In this document: in pieces, positions 35,543-45,208 of the stretch
Layout of the letters: each line of letters starts with the position of its first letter
How positions within the stretch are numbered: the stretch's first letter is position 1
NCBI RefSeq assembly: GCF_000797445.1
Contig: NZ_JSWF01000014.1
Span: 62,001 to 126,000, forward strand
Direction: 5' to 3'
DNA: 64,000 nt
DNA from: Lacinutrix jangbogonensis
Lineage (GTDB): Bacteria; Bacteroidota; Bacteroidia; Flavobacteriales; Flavobacteriaceae
Made by a program: the position numbers and the translations under genes
Notes under the pieces: generated by a model
Database searches by the model: none
What the model was told of the DNA's origin: nothing
The model's input: the letters and a program-made list of their open reading frames with translations, nothing else

Positions 35543-35587
35543 CTGTCATTGCGAGACGATTTTTAGAGACGTGGCAATCTCATAAAT
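35543..35587 (+). repeat. Dispersed extragenic repeat, CATTGCGAGAC...GTGGCAATCTCAT type
   Basis: Just after the ketosynthase stop: TGTCATTGCGAGACG ... GACGTGGCAATCTCATAA. It resembles the short extragenic sequences (GTCATTGCGAGG...GGCAATCTCAT) scattered through many Bacteroidota genomes. Role unknown. Confidence 0.5.
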
Positions 35588-35607
35588 GGTAAATTAAATA
35601 CATTGAT

Positions 35608-35781
35608 ATGAAAAAAAGCAGGAATAAAGGTGGTGGATTTCTTCTAGTAATTGTTGGTGTATTCTTTGCGTATAAATTCATAGATTTTAATACCACGAAT
35701 GATACTTATGGTATGATAGCTTCTGCAATTATTATTTGTTTAGGTTTTTATGGTTTATACAAGAGTAAAAAGAGTAATTAA
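35608..35781 (+). CDS. Small two-helix membrane protein
   Basis: 57 residues. Charged N-terminus (MKKSRNKGGG), a hydrophobic helix (FLLVIVGVFFAYKFI), a polar turn (DFNTTNDTYG), a second helix (MIASAIIICLGFYGLY) and a Lys-rich tail. Balanced helix-turn-helix composition suggests a real gene. 73 bp downstream of the ketosynthase on the same strand. No known family. Confidence 0.55.
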   Translation: MKKSRNKGGGFLLVIVGVFFAYKFIDFNTTNDTYGMIASAIIICLGFYGLYKSKKSN

Positions 35782-35814
35782 TAATAGATGCCATTCCTAC
35801 CTTCGGAGGAATTA

Positions 35815-35846
<32 letters not shown>

Positions 35847-35990
35847 AAAAATCATGCAGAAGCATTGGGATTTTTTAGTATTCAAATATAACTGTGTGTC
35901 ACGTATATGCTAATTTTTAACTAAAAGGGTTAGCATTAAACTTCTGTATTTATTTTGATTATTGGTAGAGAAGTATACAATCAATATTCT

Positions 35991-38900
35991 TTAGCGCTTT
36001 AGAGTAAAGTGACCTTTAAATTCTTTTCCTTCTATTGTTATTAAATACCAATAATCTGCGGTTGGCAGTAAATAACCGTTTAGGGTTCCATCCCATCTTA
36101 CGCTTCTGTTTTTTGTAGCAAAAAGTAATTTGCCAAAACGATTAAATATAATCACTTTTGAACTGTTAAAGTACTCCAAATCGTTAAGTGCAAAATAATC
36201 GTTTATGCCATCTCCATTTGGTGTAAAAAATTTCGGAATATAAAAGTGTAAATGTTGCTGCGAAATAACCAAATTACATTCTAACGATTTCACGTAAACA
36301 GTATAAACACCATTAGCCATGTTTGGAAAGATATTGTTATTCTGGTAATTTATACCATCTAAAGAATACTGATAATTACCTTGTGTGCTCGTGGTTACAA
36401 TAATGGTGCTATTAACTGATTCAACATTAGTAATTATTGGATTATCATAACTAGTTATCGTGAAATTTGTAATTTCTACAGCGCAACCATCTGTAGCTTC
36501 AACGCTATACGTTCCAGGAGTATCAATTTCTATAGAAGACGTTTGATCTGCAGTGCTCCATAGGTATTGTGGATTTTGTATTGTGGTATTAGCGCCTAAT
36601 GTTAATGTTTCGCCATCACAAATCGTTAAATCTATATTTATAGTATCTATTTCTTGTGTTCCAGAAACTTCCCACATACATGAGACGTTATTAAATGTAG
36701 CCGTTTCCCAACAGTCTAAATTAGTAGGTTGTATTGATTGCGTTCCAGAAACGACCCAACTGCAAGAGGTGTTATTAAATGTAGCCGTTTCCCAACAGTC
36801 TATATTAGTTGGTTCTATTGGTTGCGTTCCAGAAACCTCCCAAATACAGTTTGTATTGTTAAATATAGTAGACTCCCAACAGTCTAAATTAGTAGGTTGT
36901 ATAGGCTGTGTTCCAGAAACTGCCCAAGTACAAGAGGTGTTATTAAATGTTGTGGTTTCCCAACAGTCTAGATTAATAGGTTGTATTGGCTGTGTTCCAG
37001 AAATATCCCAACTACAAGTCGTGTTAAATATTGCAGTTTCCCAGCATTCTAATATTGGTTGAGTAGGCTGTGTTCCAGAAATATCCCAACTACAAGTCGT
37101 GTTATTAAATGTAGTAGACTCCCAACATTCTAAATTAGTTGGTTGTATAGGCTGTGTACCAGATACTTCCCAACTACATAAAGTAGTGTTAAATATTGCA
37201 GTTTCCCAGCATTCTAATATTGGTTGAGTAGGCTGTGTTCCAGAAATATCCCAACTACAAGTCATGTTATTAAATGTAGTGGACTCCCAACATTCTAAAT
37301 TAGTTGGTTGTATTGGCTGAGCACCAGAAACGTTCCAACTACAAGATGTGTTATTAAATGCAGCCGTTTCCCAACAGTCTAAATTAATAGGTTGTACAGG
37401 TTGTGTTCCAGAAATATCCCAACTACAAGTCATGTTATTAAATGTAGTGGACTCCCAACATTCTAAATTAGTTGGTTGTATTGGCTGAGTACCAGAAATG
37501 TCCCAACTACAAGATGTGTTATTAAATGCAGCCGTTTCCCAACAGTCTAAATTAATAGGTTGTACAGGTTGTGTTCCAGAAATATTCCAAATACAAGTGG
37601 TGTTATTAAAGATTGTAGTCTCCCAACATTCTAAATTAGTTGGTTGTATTGGCTGAGCACCAGAAATGTCCCAACTACAAGATGTGTTATTAAATGCAAC
37701 CGTTTCCCAACAGTCTAAATTAATAGGTTGTACAGGTTGTGTTCCAGAAATATCCCAAATACAAGTGGTGTTATTAAAGATAGTAGTCTCCCAACATTCT
37801 AAATTAGTTGGTTGTATTGGTTGAGTACCAGAAATGTCCCAACTACAAGAAACACTATTATATGTAGCCGTTTCCCAGCATTCCAAATTACTAGGCTGAA
37901 CTGTTTGTGAACCTGAAACATCCCAAACACAAGTCGTGTTATTAAATGTTGCTGTTTCCCAGCATTCTAAAATAGGTTGCATAGGCTGAGCACCAGTAAT
38001 GTCCCAACTACAAGAAACACTATTATATGTAGCCGTTTCCCAGCATTCCAAATTACTAGGCTGGACTGTTTGTGAACCTGAAACATCCCAAATACAAGTG
38101 GTGTTATTAAATGTTGCTGTTTCCCAACATTCTAAAGTAGGTTGCATAGGCTGTGATCCAGAAATGTCCCAACTACAAGAAACACTATTATATGTAGCCG
38201 TTTCCCAGCATTCCAAATTACTAGGCTGGACTGTTTGTGAACCTGAAACATCCCAAACACAAGTCGTGTTATTAAATATTGCTGTTTCCCAACATTCTAA
38301 AGTAGGTTGCATAGGCTGTGATCCATTATTGATCCATGAACAAGAAGTAATATCAAACTGAAAATTGTCCCAACAGTTAACATTTGGTGGTTGCGCAGCT
38401 TGTGAACCATTATTTACCCACGTACAAGAAGTGGTGTTAAATTGAAAATTGTCCCAACAGTTTGTATTTGTTGGTTGCGCAGGTTGTGAGCCATTATTTA
38501 CCCAAGTACAAGAAGTGGTGTTAAATTGAAAATTGTCCCAACAATTTGTGTTCGTTGGTTGTGCAGGCTGTGTTCCTGTAATATCCCAAATACACGTAAT
38601 ATTATTAAAAGTGGTTGTTTCCCAACATTCTAAATTACTTGGTTGTATTGGTTGTGTACCAGAAACCTCCCAAAGACAGCTTGTAGTATTTAATGTTGCA
38701 GTTTCCCAACATGCTACTGTTGGTTGAGTTGGTGGTTGAGTAATAGTAACAGTTATAGGTGCAGAAGCTGTATTATCTGGTGCAACTCTTCCAGAATCTG
38801 TAACTAAACAAATGTAAGTAGTGGTTGAGTTTATATTAATTGATAAATTGGCATTTGTTCCTAAAACTGTTGTCGAGCCTTGCACTGTCCATTCATAGGT

Positions 38901-39773
38901 GTAAGTTCCTAATGCACTAATAGGATCTGGAATAGCATTAAGTTGTGTCGTTGCGTTGTTACAATAAGAAGGAGCAGTACTCATAGTTACATCTTCTTCT
39001 ATATCTAAATTTATGGAGCAAATAATATCAGAAACAACTTCTGATGCGCCATAAATGTTAGCTGATGTTAAATTACTACAATTTATATTAGCTTGAAAAG
39101 GTGATATGTTTATTGTTGCCGAATCATTTCCTCCAGTAGCAATAAGTTGATACGTTGGATTATTACTACATGGATCTGCGGTAATAATGGTGACCACTCC
39201 AAATATATTGTTTATGCCGCTAGAGTTTGGAATGGTGCCAATTAAAGTTGAATTAGAAGGTGTTGTAACATCAACTTCTACAAGTTTATCTCCAGTTGCA
39301 CTTAGGTATAGGTTTCCTTCAAAATACGTTAAATCACCTGCACTACCATAACCAACATCTCCTAAAAATGTTGCAGTCAAAGTGTTAGTGTTAATTCTAA
39401 ATAACTCACCAGAACTCCCTTTATTTACACCTAAAAGAAAGCCATTACTTTCTTTTACTAATGAATCTATTTGCAGGCTTCCACCGAAACCAACTGCATT
39501 TAAGTCACCTAATGAAGTAACCATTCCTGTTATTACATTTATCCTGTAGAGCTTATCAAATCTAATTCCATATAATGTATCGTCTGTATCACCTTGAGCA
39601 ATATCTACAAAGTTAGAGGAATAGCTTGCAACTACTGTTGTTGTGCAGTTAGAGAAATCTGCTAATACAACATTTCCATTAGATAAACTTAAATATGCGG
39701 TGTTTACAGATTGTGCTTGCGTTAAAGCACAGCATAGCAATAGTAAATAGATTAAAAAAATATTTTTTTTCAA
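35991..39773 (-). CDS. Giant secreted repeat protein with T9SS gliding-associated C-terminal domain
   Basis: 1260 residues. Signal peptide about 1-20 (LLLLCCALTQAQ). Residues about 20-200 look like a beta-propeller (NVITGMVTSLGDL; LVEVDVTTPSNSTLIG), and 250-345 like a PKD/Ig-type domain. From about 345 to 1043 are 25 tandem repeats of 26-28 residues, each with the pattern CW(E/D)..(T/F).(F/Y)N...C.W..(S/N)G(T/S)Q. Then another Ig-like domain, and a CHU_C/gliding-motility-associated C-terminal domain (about 1165-1260; KFFTPNGDGINDYFAL, FNRFGKLLFA) that directs type IX secretion. Probably a surface adhesin or matrix protein. Confidence 0.9.
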   Translation of the reverse strand: MKKNIFLIYLLLLCCALTQAQSVNTAYLSLSNGNVVLADFSNCTTTVVASYSSNFVDIAQGDTDDTLYGIRFDKLYRINVITGMVTSLGDLNAVGFGGSLQIDSLVKESNGFLLGVNKGSSGELFRINTNTLTATFLGDVGYGSAGDLTYFEGNLYLSATGDKLVEVDVTTPSNSTLIGTIPNSSGINNIFGVVTIITADPCSNNPTYQLIATGGNDSATINISPFQANINCSNLTSANIYGASEVVSDIICSINLDIEEDVTMSTAPSYCNNATTQLNAIPDPISALGTYTYEWTVQGSTTVLGTNANLSININSTTTYICLVTDSGRVAPDNTASAPITVTITQPPTQPTVACWETATLNTTSCLWEVSGTQPIQPSNLECWETTTFNNITCIWDITGTQPAQPTNTNCWDNFQFNTTSCTWVNNGSQPAQPTNTNCWDNFQFNTTSCTWVNNGSQAAQPPNVNCWDNFQFDITSCSWINNGSQPMQPTLECWETAIFNNTTCVWDVSGSQTVQPSNLECWETATYNSVSCSWDISGSQPMQPTLECWETATFNNTTCIWDVSGSQTVQPSNLECWETATYNSVSCSWDITGAQPMQPILECWETATFNNTTCVWDVSGSQTVQPSNLECWETATYNSVSCSWDISGTQPIQPTNLECWETTIFNNTTCIWDISGTQPVQPINLDCWETVAFNNTSCSWDISGAQPIQPTNLECWETTIFNNTTCIWNISGTQPVQPINLDCWETAAFNNTSCSWDISGTQPIQPTNLECWESTTFNNMTCSWDISGTQPVQPINLDCWETAAFNNTSCSWNVSGAQPIQPTNLECWESTTFNNMTCSWDISGTQPTQPILECWETAIFNTTLCSWEVSGTQPIQPTNLECWESTTFNNTTCSWDISGTQPTQPILECWETAIFNTTCSWDISGTQPIQPINLDCWETTTFNNTSCTWAVSGTQPIQPTNLDCWESTIFNNTNCIWEVSGTQPIEPTNIDCWETATFNNTSCSWVVSGTQSIQPTNLDCWETATFNNVSCMWEVSGTQEIDTINIDLTICDGETLTLGANTTIQNPQYLWSTADQTSSIEIDTPGTYSVEATDGCAVEITNFTITSYDNPIITNVESVNSTIIVTTSTQGNYQYSLDGINYQNNNIFPNMANGVYTVYVKSLECNLVISQQHLHFYIPKFFTPNGDGINDYFALNDLEYFNSSKVIIFNRFGKLLFATKNRSVRWDGTLNGYLLPTADYWYLITIEGKEFKGHFTLKR
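36645..38740 (-). repeat. 25 tandem ~84-bp coding repeats
   Basis: Repeats of 78-84 bp encoding 26-28 residues each. Two Cys and two Trp per unit (ECWET...C.WD.SG). Higher-order pairs are visible: a LECWETATFNN/LECWETATYNS dimer three times in the region around 37.8-38.3 kb, and an INLDCWET/TNLECWE dimer three times around 37.3-37.8 kb. One repeat is a residue or two short. Pattern implies recent unequal duplication. Confidence 0.92.
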
Positions 39774-40018
39774 TAGTAAAGGTTAATATGCGATTTCAAA
39801 TATAATTATTTTGAAAGAATATTTTTGAAATATTACATTTTTTATCACTCATTACTCCTATAATAGTCTAATTAACGACATAATCAGCTCAGCTTATATA
39901 AATTATTTTGTTAATGGTCTAACTTAATTGTTATTGTAATTTTATTTAAAGTTTATCTTTTTTTAGAGTGTTAGATCTGGTTAGAATTTATCATACTTTA
40001 AGAATTAAAGTAATAAAA

Positions 40019-40046
40019 AAATCCCAATGTGTCAACATTGAGATTC
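40019..40046. terminator. Stem-loop, possible terminator
   Basis: Stem AATCcCAATGT / ACATTGaGATT, loop GTCA, preceded by an A-run that would be a U-run on minus-strand transcripts. No gene lies immediately upstream of it. Confidence 0.5.
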
Positions 40047-40224
40047 CTTGCTATTAATATTATAAACTTAAGGTGTTTACGAGTGTTTTAATGGAAGACT
40101 AATTCAAATAAATATATTCGTTAACTGAGTTGTGTTTCTATAAAGACGCTCAGATTTGTATTTTATTACATTGTAAATCAGTATTTAACACGTTTTTAAC
40201 AGTGTTGAGCATTTACTAAAATAC

Positions 40225-40254
40225 AAAATCCTGAAACAGAAGTCTCAGGATTTT
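40225..40254. terminator. Stem-loop, possible terminator
   Basis: Perfect stem AAAATCCTGA / TCAGGATTTT with a 10-nt loop. Orientation ambiguous; no adjacent gene. Confidence 0.55.
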
Positions 40255-40416
40255 ATCGCTATTAACCAACTCTATATCGACTTATGAAAAATCGGATTAA
40301 AGAACTAATCTATGCAAATATACAAATGTAATTTAGTCTAAATAGTTGATTTTTAGAATTTAGTATTTATTTAACTATTTCTAACACTTATTCATTATCT
40401 AAATTTTATAAAATCA

Positions 40417-40447
40417 AAAACCCAAAACTGATCAAGCTTTGGGTTTT
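40417..40447 (-). terminator. Rho-independent terminator of the TonB-dependent receptor gene
   Basis: Stem AAAACCCAAA / TTTGGGTTTT with an 11-nt loop, about 85 bp downstream of the minus-strand stop at 40530. Confidence 0.75.
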
Positions 40448-40529
40448 CTTATTTAATAACCTTGAATAACACTAACCATTAACTATTAAAAAGGTTATTA
40501 AAACTAATTAGCATCTTTAATATTTTATT

Positions 40530-43007
40530 CTATAAAAATCCGCCTCCAGATTTTTCGTTATTATCTCTGTTTTTTCTAGATTTTGCTTGGTATTTTTGGC
40601 CTCCAAATCTATAAGATAATCCAGCAAAAATGGTCTGACTTTCCCAATTAAAAGCTCCAACTTGTTTAAAGGGTCTATTGCCTGTGAAACCAAATTCTTG
40701 AGTTCCAAAAACATCATTAAAATTTAAGCTAATAGAACCTTTTCCTTCAGCAAAGTCATGTCTTGCACCTAAATTCACAAAATACATTGGTTCACTTTTA
40801 AATTGTAAATCTTCTGCAGATCCACGATAAAAGGCAAAAGCTGATAAGCTTAACTTTTTTGTGACTTTAAAATTATTGAAGACTCTAAAGTTATATGCGA
40901 CATTATCAACTTCAACAACATTAGTTAATATGTCGTTTATAGTTGCAGTTGCTAAAGGAGCAGTAAGGGTTTCCGTAATTCCTTTTTGAGTTTGTATATA
41001 AGCGTCAAAACTGGCATTTAAACTCCACCATTTTGTTGGTTTATAATTGCTAGATAATTCAAAACCGTACGCCTCAGTATCATCATAATTATTATGTGTT
41101 AAAATAACGCGGCCAGAAGTAACATCAGTTCTGTCTATTGTTAAACCTTGATTAATTTCATCTTGTATTGCACGATAGAAAACACCTGCTGTAATACTTC
41201 CTTCTTCTAATTGTCTTGTGTAATTTAATTCTAATGAATTAGTAAATTGTGGTTCTAGGTTTTGATTTCCAAATGATGATATTAATGGTGTGCTCCACTC
41301 TCGAATGGGATTTACTTGTCCAATTCCTGGTCTATCTACACGACGACTATAACTTAGTTGATAAGAATTCTCTTTAGAAGGTGAATAGGTAAAAAAGGCT
41401 GATGGATAGACTTGAAAATAGTCATTATCAAAGGATAATAAACTTGTTTCGTTAGTTGCCTCGGTAGATAAAGCATCTGCGATAACTTCAACGCTTTCTG
41501 CACGTATACCAATTTGGTAGGTCCACTTTTCTAAAGTCTTGCCATAGGTTGCGTAAGCCGAATAAATATCTCTAGAATAATCGAAAACCGTGCTTGGTGT
41601 TGGTCTGAAAACGCCTAAATCGTTAAGTGAAATTCCAGTAGAGCTATAATCTATACTTGTGCTAAATATACGTGCTTGTAGTCCTAATTCTAATTTTACA
41701 GAATCGCTTAAAGGGTTTACATAATCTAAATTTATAGTAGTACGCTCTCTATCGGTAGTTACAAAATCTAGATAATTATTTAATTCTGTTGCACCAGCGA
41801 ATCTAAAGTCTGCATCTTCTTGTTGGTCAAAAACATTGTAATCCACTTCTAATTCTATATCCGAACCTTCTTTTGCTAATTCTAATTTGTAATCAAAATT
41901 ATATTGCGATGAATTGTTGTCATTTGTATTATCAAACTCCTGATATTGATTAAAACTAGGCATATCATTAAACAAAGCATCAGTTGTTCCCAAATTTTTA
42001 GAATCTGTAACACTTTGATTTGTAAAAAAGGAAATCGTGTTTTTTTCATTTAAATAAAAATCAACTCCAGCCTTAAATAAATGATTTTTAGTGTTGTCTT
42101 TAAAAGAAAATATTTGCTCAGAATTATTATCTGGTCTATTTATATAACCTTCATTATTGTTTTTAGATATGTTATTACCATAATTACCATAGAAATTTAA
42201 TTTCCCGTTTCGGTAATTCATATCTATAGCACTGTTAAACTTTGCATTTTCGTCATAAGCTAATCCTAAATTAAGATTTCCGTTAAAGCCAATTTTTATA
42301 TTCTTTTTTAGAATGATATTTATAATACCACTCATACCTTCAGGATTATATTTGGCAGATGGATTAGTAATTAATTCAATGCTTTTAATAGAGGTAGAAG
42401 GGATTTGTTTTAATAATTGAGCTGCAGGAATGTTAGATAGTTTGCCATCAACCATAACACGTACGTTAGAATTCCCACGTAAGCTAATTGCTCCAGATTG
42501 AGAATCCACACTTACGCTTGGTAAGTTGTTCATTATATCGCTTGCGGTTGGCCCAGAAGTTGTGAGATCTTTACCAACAGTAATAACTTTTCTGTCTACT
42601 TTTTGCTGTATTGTAGAGACTTCAGCTGTCAATTCTACTTCGTCTAAACTCATAGCAGTTTCGTAAACCTTTACTTCGCCAAAATCGATTTTATTATGTT
42701 CTTTATCAATTGTTATATTTCTACTAACCGTTTTGAAACCTAAATATTCTATGCTAACTTTGGTAGTGCCTTCAGGTATTTTATCCATGTAAAAAGTACC
42801 GTCATCTTTAGTAATGCTGCCAGTAATAATTTTTCCACTTAAGTCGCGAATAACTATATTTACATAAGGTAAGGGTTCGTTAAGTATTCCGTCTAAAACG
42901 GTACCTGTAATAATTCCAGTCTTAACAATTGGAAACTCTTTGTTAGAAGTTTGTGCTTGGGCTAATGTTGCTATTAGTAACAAACAAATAGTAATGATTT
43001 GTTTCAT
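40530..43007 (-). CDS. TonB-dependent outer-membrane receptor
   Basis: 825 residues. Signal peptide about 1-18 (LLLIATLAQAQ), carboxypeptidase-regulatory-like domain about 33-110 (GTVLDGILNEPLPYVNIVIRD, KDDGTFYMDKIPEG), plug domain about 140-230 (DIMNNLPSVSVDSQSGAISLRGNSNVRVMVDGKL), then an outer-membrane beta-barrel with repeated aromatic strands. No SusD partner, so not a polysaccharide-utilisation pair; this subfamily (outer-membrane beta-barrel 3 type) often handles peptides or metals. A (TTGA)7 tract directly abuts its start codon. Confidence 0.9.
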   Translation of the reverse strand: MKQIITICLLLIATLAQAQTSNKEFPIVKTGIITGTVLDGILNEPLPYVNIVIRDLSGKIITGSITKDDGTFYMDKIPEGTTKVSIEYLGFKTVSRNITIDKEHNKIDFGEVKVYETAMSLDEVELTAEVSTIQQKVDRKVITVGKDLTTSGPTASDIMNNLPSVSVDSQSGAISLRGNSNVRVMVDGKLSNIPAAQLLKQIPSTSIKSIELITNPSAKYNPEGMSGIINIILKKNIKIGFNGNLNLGLAYDENAKFNSAIDMNYRNGKLNFYGNYGNNISKNNNEGYINRPDNNSEQIFSFKDNTKNHLFKAGVDFYLNEKNTISFFTNQSVTDSKNLGTTDALFNDMPSFNQYQEFDNTNDNNSSQYNFDYKLELAKEGSDIELEVDYNVFDQQEDADFRFAGATELNNYLDFVTTDRERTTINLDYVNPLSDSVKLELGLQARIFSTSIDYSSTGISLNDLGVFRPTPSTVFDYSRDIYSAYATYGKTLEKWTYQIGIRAESVEVIADALSTEATNETSLLSFDNDYFQVYPSAFFTYSPSKENSYQLSYSRRVDRPGIGQVNPIREWSTPLISSFGNQNLEPQFTNSLELNYTRQLEEGSITAGVFYRAIQDEINQGLTIDRTDVTSGRVILTHNNYDDTEAYGFELSSNYKPTKWWSLNASFDAYIQTQKGITETLTAPLATATINDILTNVVEVDNVAYNFRVFNNFKVTKKLSLSAFAFYRGSAEDLQFKSEPMYFVNLGARHDFAEGKGSISLNFNDVFGTQEFGFTGNRPFKQVGAFNWESQTIFAGLSYRFGGQKYQAKSRKNRDNNEKSGGGFL

Positions 43008-43035
43008 TTGATTGATTGATTGATTGATTGATTGA
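43008..43035. repeat. Tetranucleotide tract (TTGA)7 at the start codon of the receptor gene
   Basis: Seven uninterrupted copies of TTGA begin at the base next to the complement of the ATG (43005-43007). In transcript sense the leader reads (TCAA)7-ATG. Copy-number change would move any ribosome-binding or promoter element relative to the start without altering the protein. Confidence 0.95.
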
Positions 43036-43165
43036 TGTAGTTTTGTTTGGTATTACAGTAAAGACGATTAATTTTGAATTGTGTTACTCTTTTAAAGAGA
43101 CGTTAACATTGTTTTAACATTTAAGCTGTTTCGCTTTCGCGGAATTAACCATTAATACTATTTAT

Positions 43166-43528
43166 ATGAATAAAAAAACATTAGTAATTGGTGCTTCTAT
43201 TAAGCCAGAACGTTACTCTAATATGGCTATTAGAAAATTAACAAATTATAATCACGATACTGTAGCTTTTGGAATGCGTGAAGGTGAAGCGCATGGTGTC
43301 ATTATTGATGCAGAATTAAAACAATACACAGATTTAGACACCGTTACTTTATATTTAAACCCTTTAAGGCAAATAGAGTATTACGGGTATATTTTAGCTT
43401 TAAAACCTAGTCGTGTGATTTTTAATCCGGGAACAGAGAATCCTGAACTTTACAATTTGTTAAAGGAAAATAATATTGAATTTGAAGTTGCCTGTACTTT
43501 AGTTTTACTCTCTACAAACCAGTATTAA
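43166..43528 (+). CDS. CoA-binding domain protein
   Basis: 120 residues, the size of a stand-alone CoA_binding_2 (YccU-like) domain. KTLVIGASIKPERYSNMAIRKL is the Rossmann glycine region; MREGEAHGVIIDAEL and YLNPLRQIEYYGYILALKPSRVIFNPGTENPEL are the family blocks. Such proteins bind CoA through a Rossmann fold; physiological role unknown. Its last codon overlaps by 4 bp the end of the convergent symporter gene. Confidence 0.88.
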   Translation: MNKKTLVIGASIKPERYSNMAIRKLTNYNHDTVAFGMREGEAHGVIIDAELKQYTDLDTVTLYLNPLRQIEYYGYILALKPSRVIFNPGTENPELYNLLKENNIEFEVACTLVLLSTNQY

Positions 43529-44973
43529 ATGTTTTTTTTAGAAATTATTAGTAATCCTAAAAAGGTAAATAGACCATTTATAATTAGTATCTCGAAACCA
43601 AATTCATATCCAAAGAGTAGTTCTTTAGAATACATATTCATAAAATATGAAATAATTGGAGCTACAATTGCAATGATCCAAACATAATTGTCTCTAATAT
43701 GTTTTTTGGTTAAAATACCAAAAGCAAATAATCCAAGTAATGGTCCATAAGTATAACCTGCTGCTTTAAATAGTTCCCAAATTACAGAGACGTCAGTAAA
43801 AATAGTGTCAAACAACACTATTACTGCTATTAAAACAATACTGAATATTATATGAACACGTTTACGAATTTTCTTCTGATCGTTTTGTGGTTTTTTATCT
43901 AATTCAATAATATCGATACAAAAAGAAGTTGTTAGGGATGTTAATGCAGAATCTGCACTCGAATAGGCTGCAGCAATTAATCCTAATAGAAAAAAGGCTG
44001 AGGTTATCACACCAATTTCGGGTAACATTGCTATTGTAGGAAATAAATCGTCTTTTCTAGCTGTAATACCATTTTGTTCAGCATATTGTGTAAGCATTAG
44101 CCCTAACGCAAGGAATAATATATTTACAAAAACTAGCACAACAGCAAACGTTATCATATTTTTTTGCGCATCTTTAATGTTCTTACATGTTAGGTTTTTT
44201 TGCATCATATCTTGATCTAAACCTGTCATTGTAATAGTAATAAAAATACCAGCTAAAAAACTTTTCCAGAAATATTGTGGATCATTACCATCTCCAAAAA
44301 AGAACACTTTACTTAAATCACTTTTAGTGACATTAGCATAAACTTCAGAAACACTATTTAAATCTAAGGCTGAAGCTAAAAATGAAATAGCAACCACTAC
44401 AGCAATTAACATAAATAATGTTTGTAGTGTATCTGTGAAAATTATAGTTTTTATACCGCCTTTAAAAGTGTAAAGCCATATTAATGCAATCGTAATTGTT
44501 ACAGTAATAGGAAAAGGAATATTAAACTGGTCGAAAACTAATAGTTGCAAAACCTTTGCAACCAAAAATAATCTAAAAGCTGCGCCAACAGTACGCGAAA
44601 TTAAAAATGAAATAGAACCTGTTTTGTAACTCGTGTTCCCAAATCTATCTCTTAGATATGTATAAATTGAAGTTAGGTTTAGTCTGTAATATAATGGTAA
44701 TAATACGTAAGCAATTATTAGATAACCAACAAAGTAACCTAAAACTACTTGAAAATATCCAAACTGTTTTCCTTCAACGGCTCCAGGAACCGAAATAAAA
44801 GTGACTCCAGAAAGCGATGCGCCTATCATCCCAAAAGCGACCAAATACCACGGCGCAGATTTGTTAGCTTTAAAAAAAGCGGCATTGGTATCTTCCTTTC
44901 CAGTGAAATATGAAATTAAAATTAGCACGCCAAAATAGGCTGCAATAAGAAGTAGTATTTGTGTTGCTGACAT
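43525..44973 (-). CDS. Sodium:solute symporter (SSS family)
   Basis: 482 residues from the ATG at 44973 (MSATQILLLIAAYFGVL); the frame is open ten codons further upstream but the hydrophobic start is here. About 13 hydrophobic segments. LVAFGMIGASLSGVTFISVPG and AAYSSADSALTSLTTSFCIDI match SSS-family helices 1 and 8 with the Na+-site small residues. The subfamily resembles sialic-acid/sugar-type symporters more than PutP; substrate unknown. Its 3' end overlaps the CoA-binding gene by 4 bp. Confidence 0.85.
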   Translation of the reverse strand: MSATQILLLIAAYFGVLILISYFTGKEDTNAAFFKANKSAPWYLVAFGMIGASLSGVTFISVPGAVEGKQFGYFQVVLGYFVGYLIIAYVLLPLYYRLNLTSIYTYLRDRFGNTSYKTGSISFLISRTVGAAFRLFLVAKVLQLLVFDQFNIPFPITVTITIALIWLYTFKGGIKTIIFTDTLQTLFMLIAVVVAISFLASALDLNSVSEVYANVTKSDLSKVFFFGDGNDPQYFWKSFLAGIFITITMTGLDQDMMQKNLTCKNIKDAQKNMITFAVVLVFVNILFLALGLMLTQYAEQNGITARKDDLFPTIAMLPEIGVITSAFFLLGLIAAAYSSADSALTSLTTSFCIDIIELDKKPQNDQKKIRKRVHIIFSIVLIAVIVLFDTIFTDVSVIWELFKAAGYTYGPLLGLFAFGILTKKHIRDNYVWIIAIVAPIISYFMNMYSKELLFGYEFGFEILIINGLFTFLGLLIISKKNI

Positions 44974-45155
44974 GTAAATGATTTTCTGAGGTCCAAAATA
45001 CAAAATAGAAATAAGTTAAAAGTACTTAGAGTTATAAGTCTTTAAAGTTGAGTTTCTGAGCAAAGAGTTTACTGTTGAAAGTTTTGATAAGCTCTCAGCG
45101 AATCTCAATGAAATTAAAAACCAGTGTAATCGGATAAGCGCAAGAGTAATTAAAC

Positions 45156-45190
45156 ATAGATTAGTGAAAATTAGTGAAATTCGTGGCTAA
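45156..45190. repeat. Dispersed extragenic repeat (ATTAGTGAAATTCGTGGC type)
   Basis: CATAGATTAGTGAAAATTAG followed by TGAAATTCGTGGCTAA, upstream of recR. Resembles a short sequence scattered in intergenic regions of many Flavobacteriaceae; recognition is from memory of the family. Confidence 0.45.
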
Positions 45191-45208
45191 GCTTTAAATT
45201 CGCATTCT

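Larger units (their letters stand above)
39774..40529. other. Gene-poor 756-bp interval with three hairpins
   Basis: No credible coding frame on either strand. It contains three separate stem-loops (40019, 40225, 40417) and otherwise AT-rich unique sequence. The last hairpin is the terminator of the TonB-dependent receptor gene; the other two have no gene between them and could bracket a small RNA, but nothing proves one. Confidence 0.5.

Noticed and set aside
36553-38727. Several plus-strand frames (169, 120 and 64 codons) within the giant repeat gene
   Set aside because: They are periodic antisense translations of the 84-bp repeats; no independent start signal or family.
36645-38740. Periodic ~84-bp units as a possible CRISPR array
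   Set aside because: The repeats are coding, in frame, and vary by amino-acid substitution; there are no unique spacers and no cas genes.
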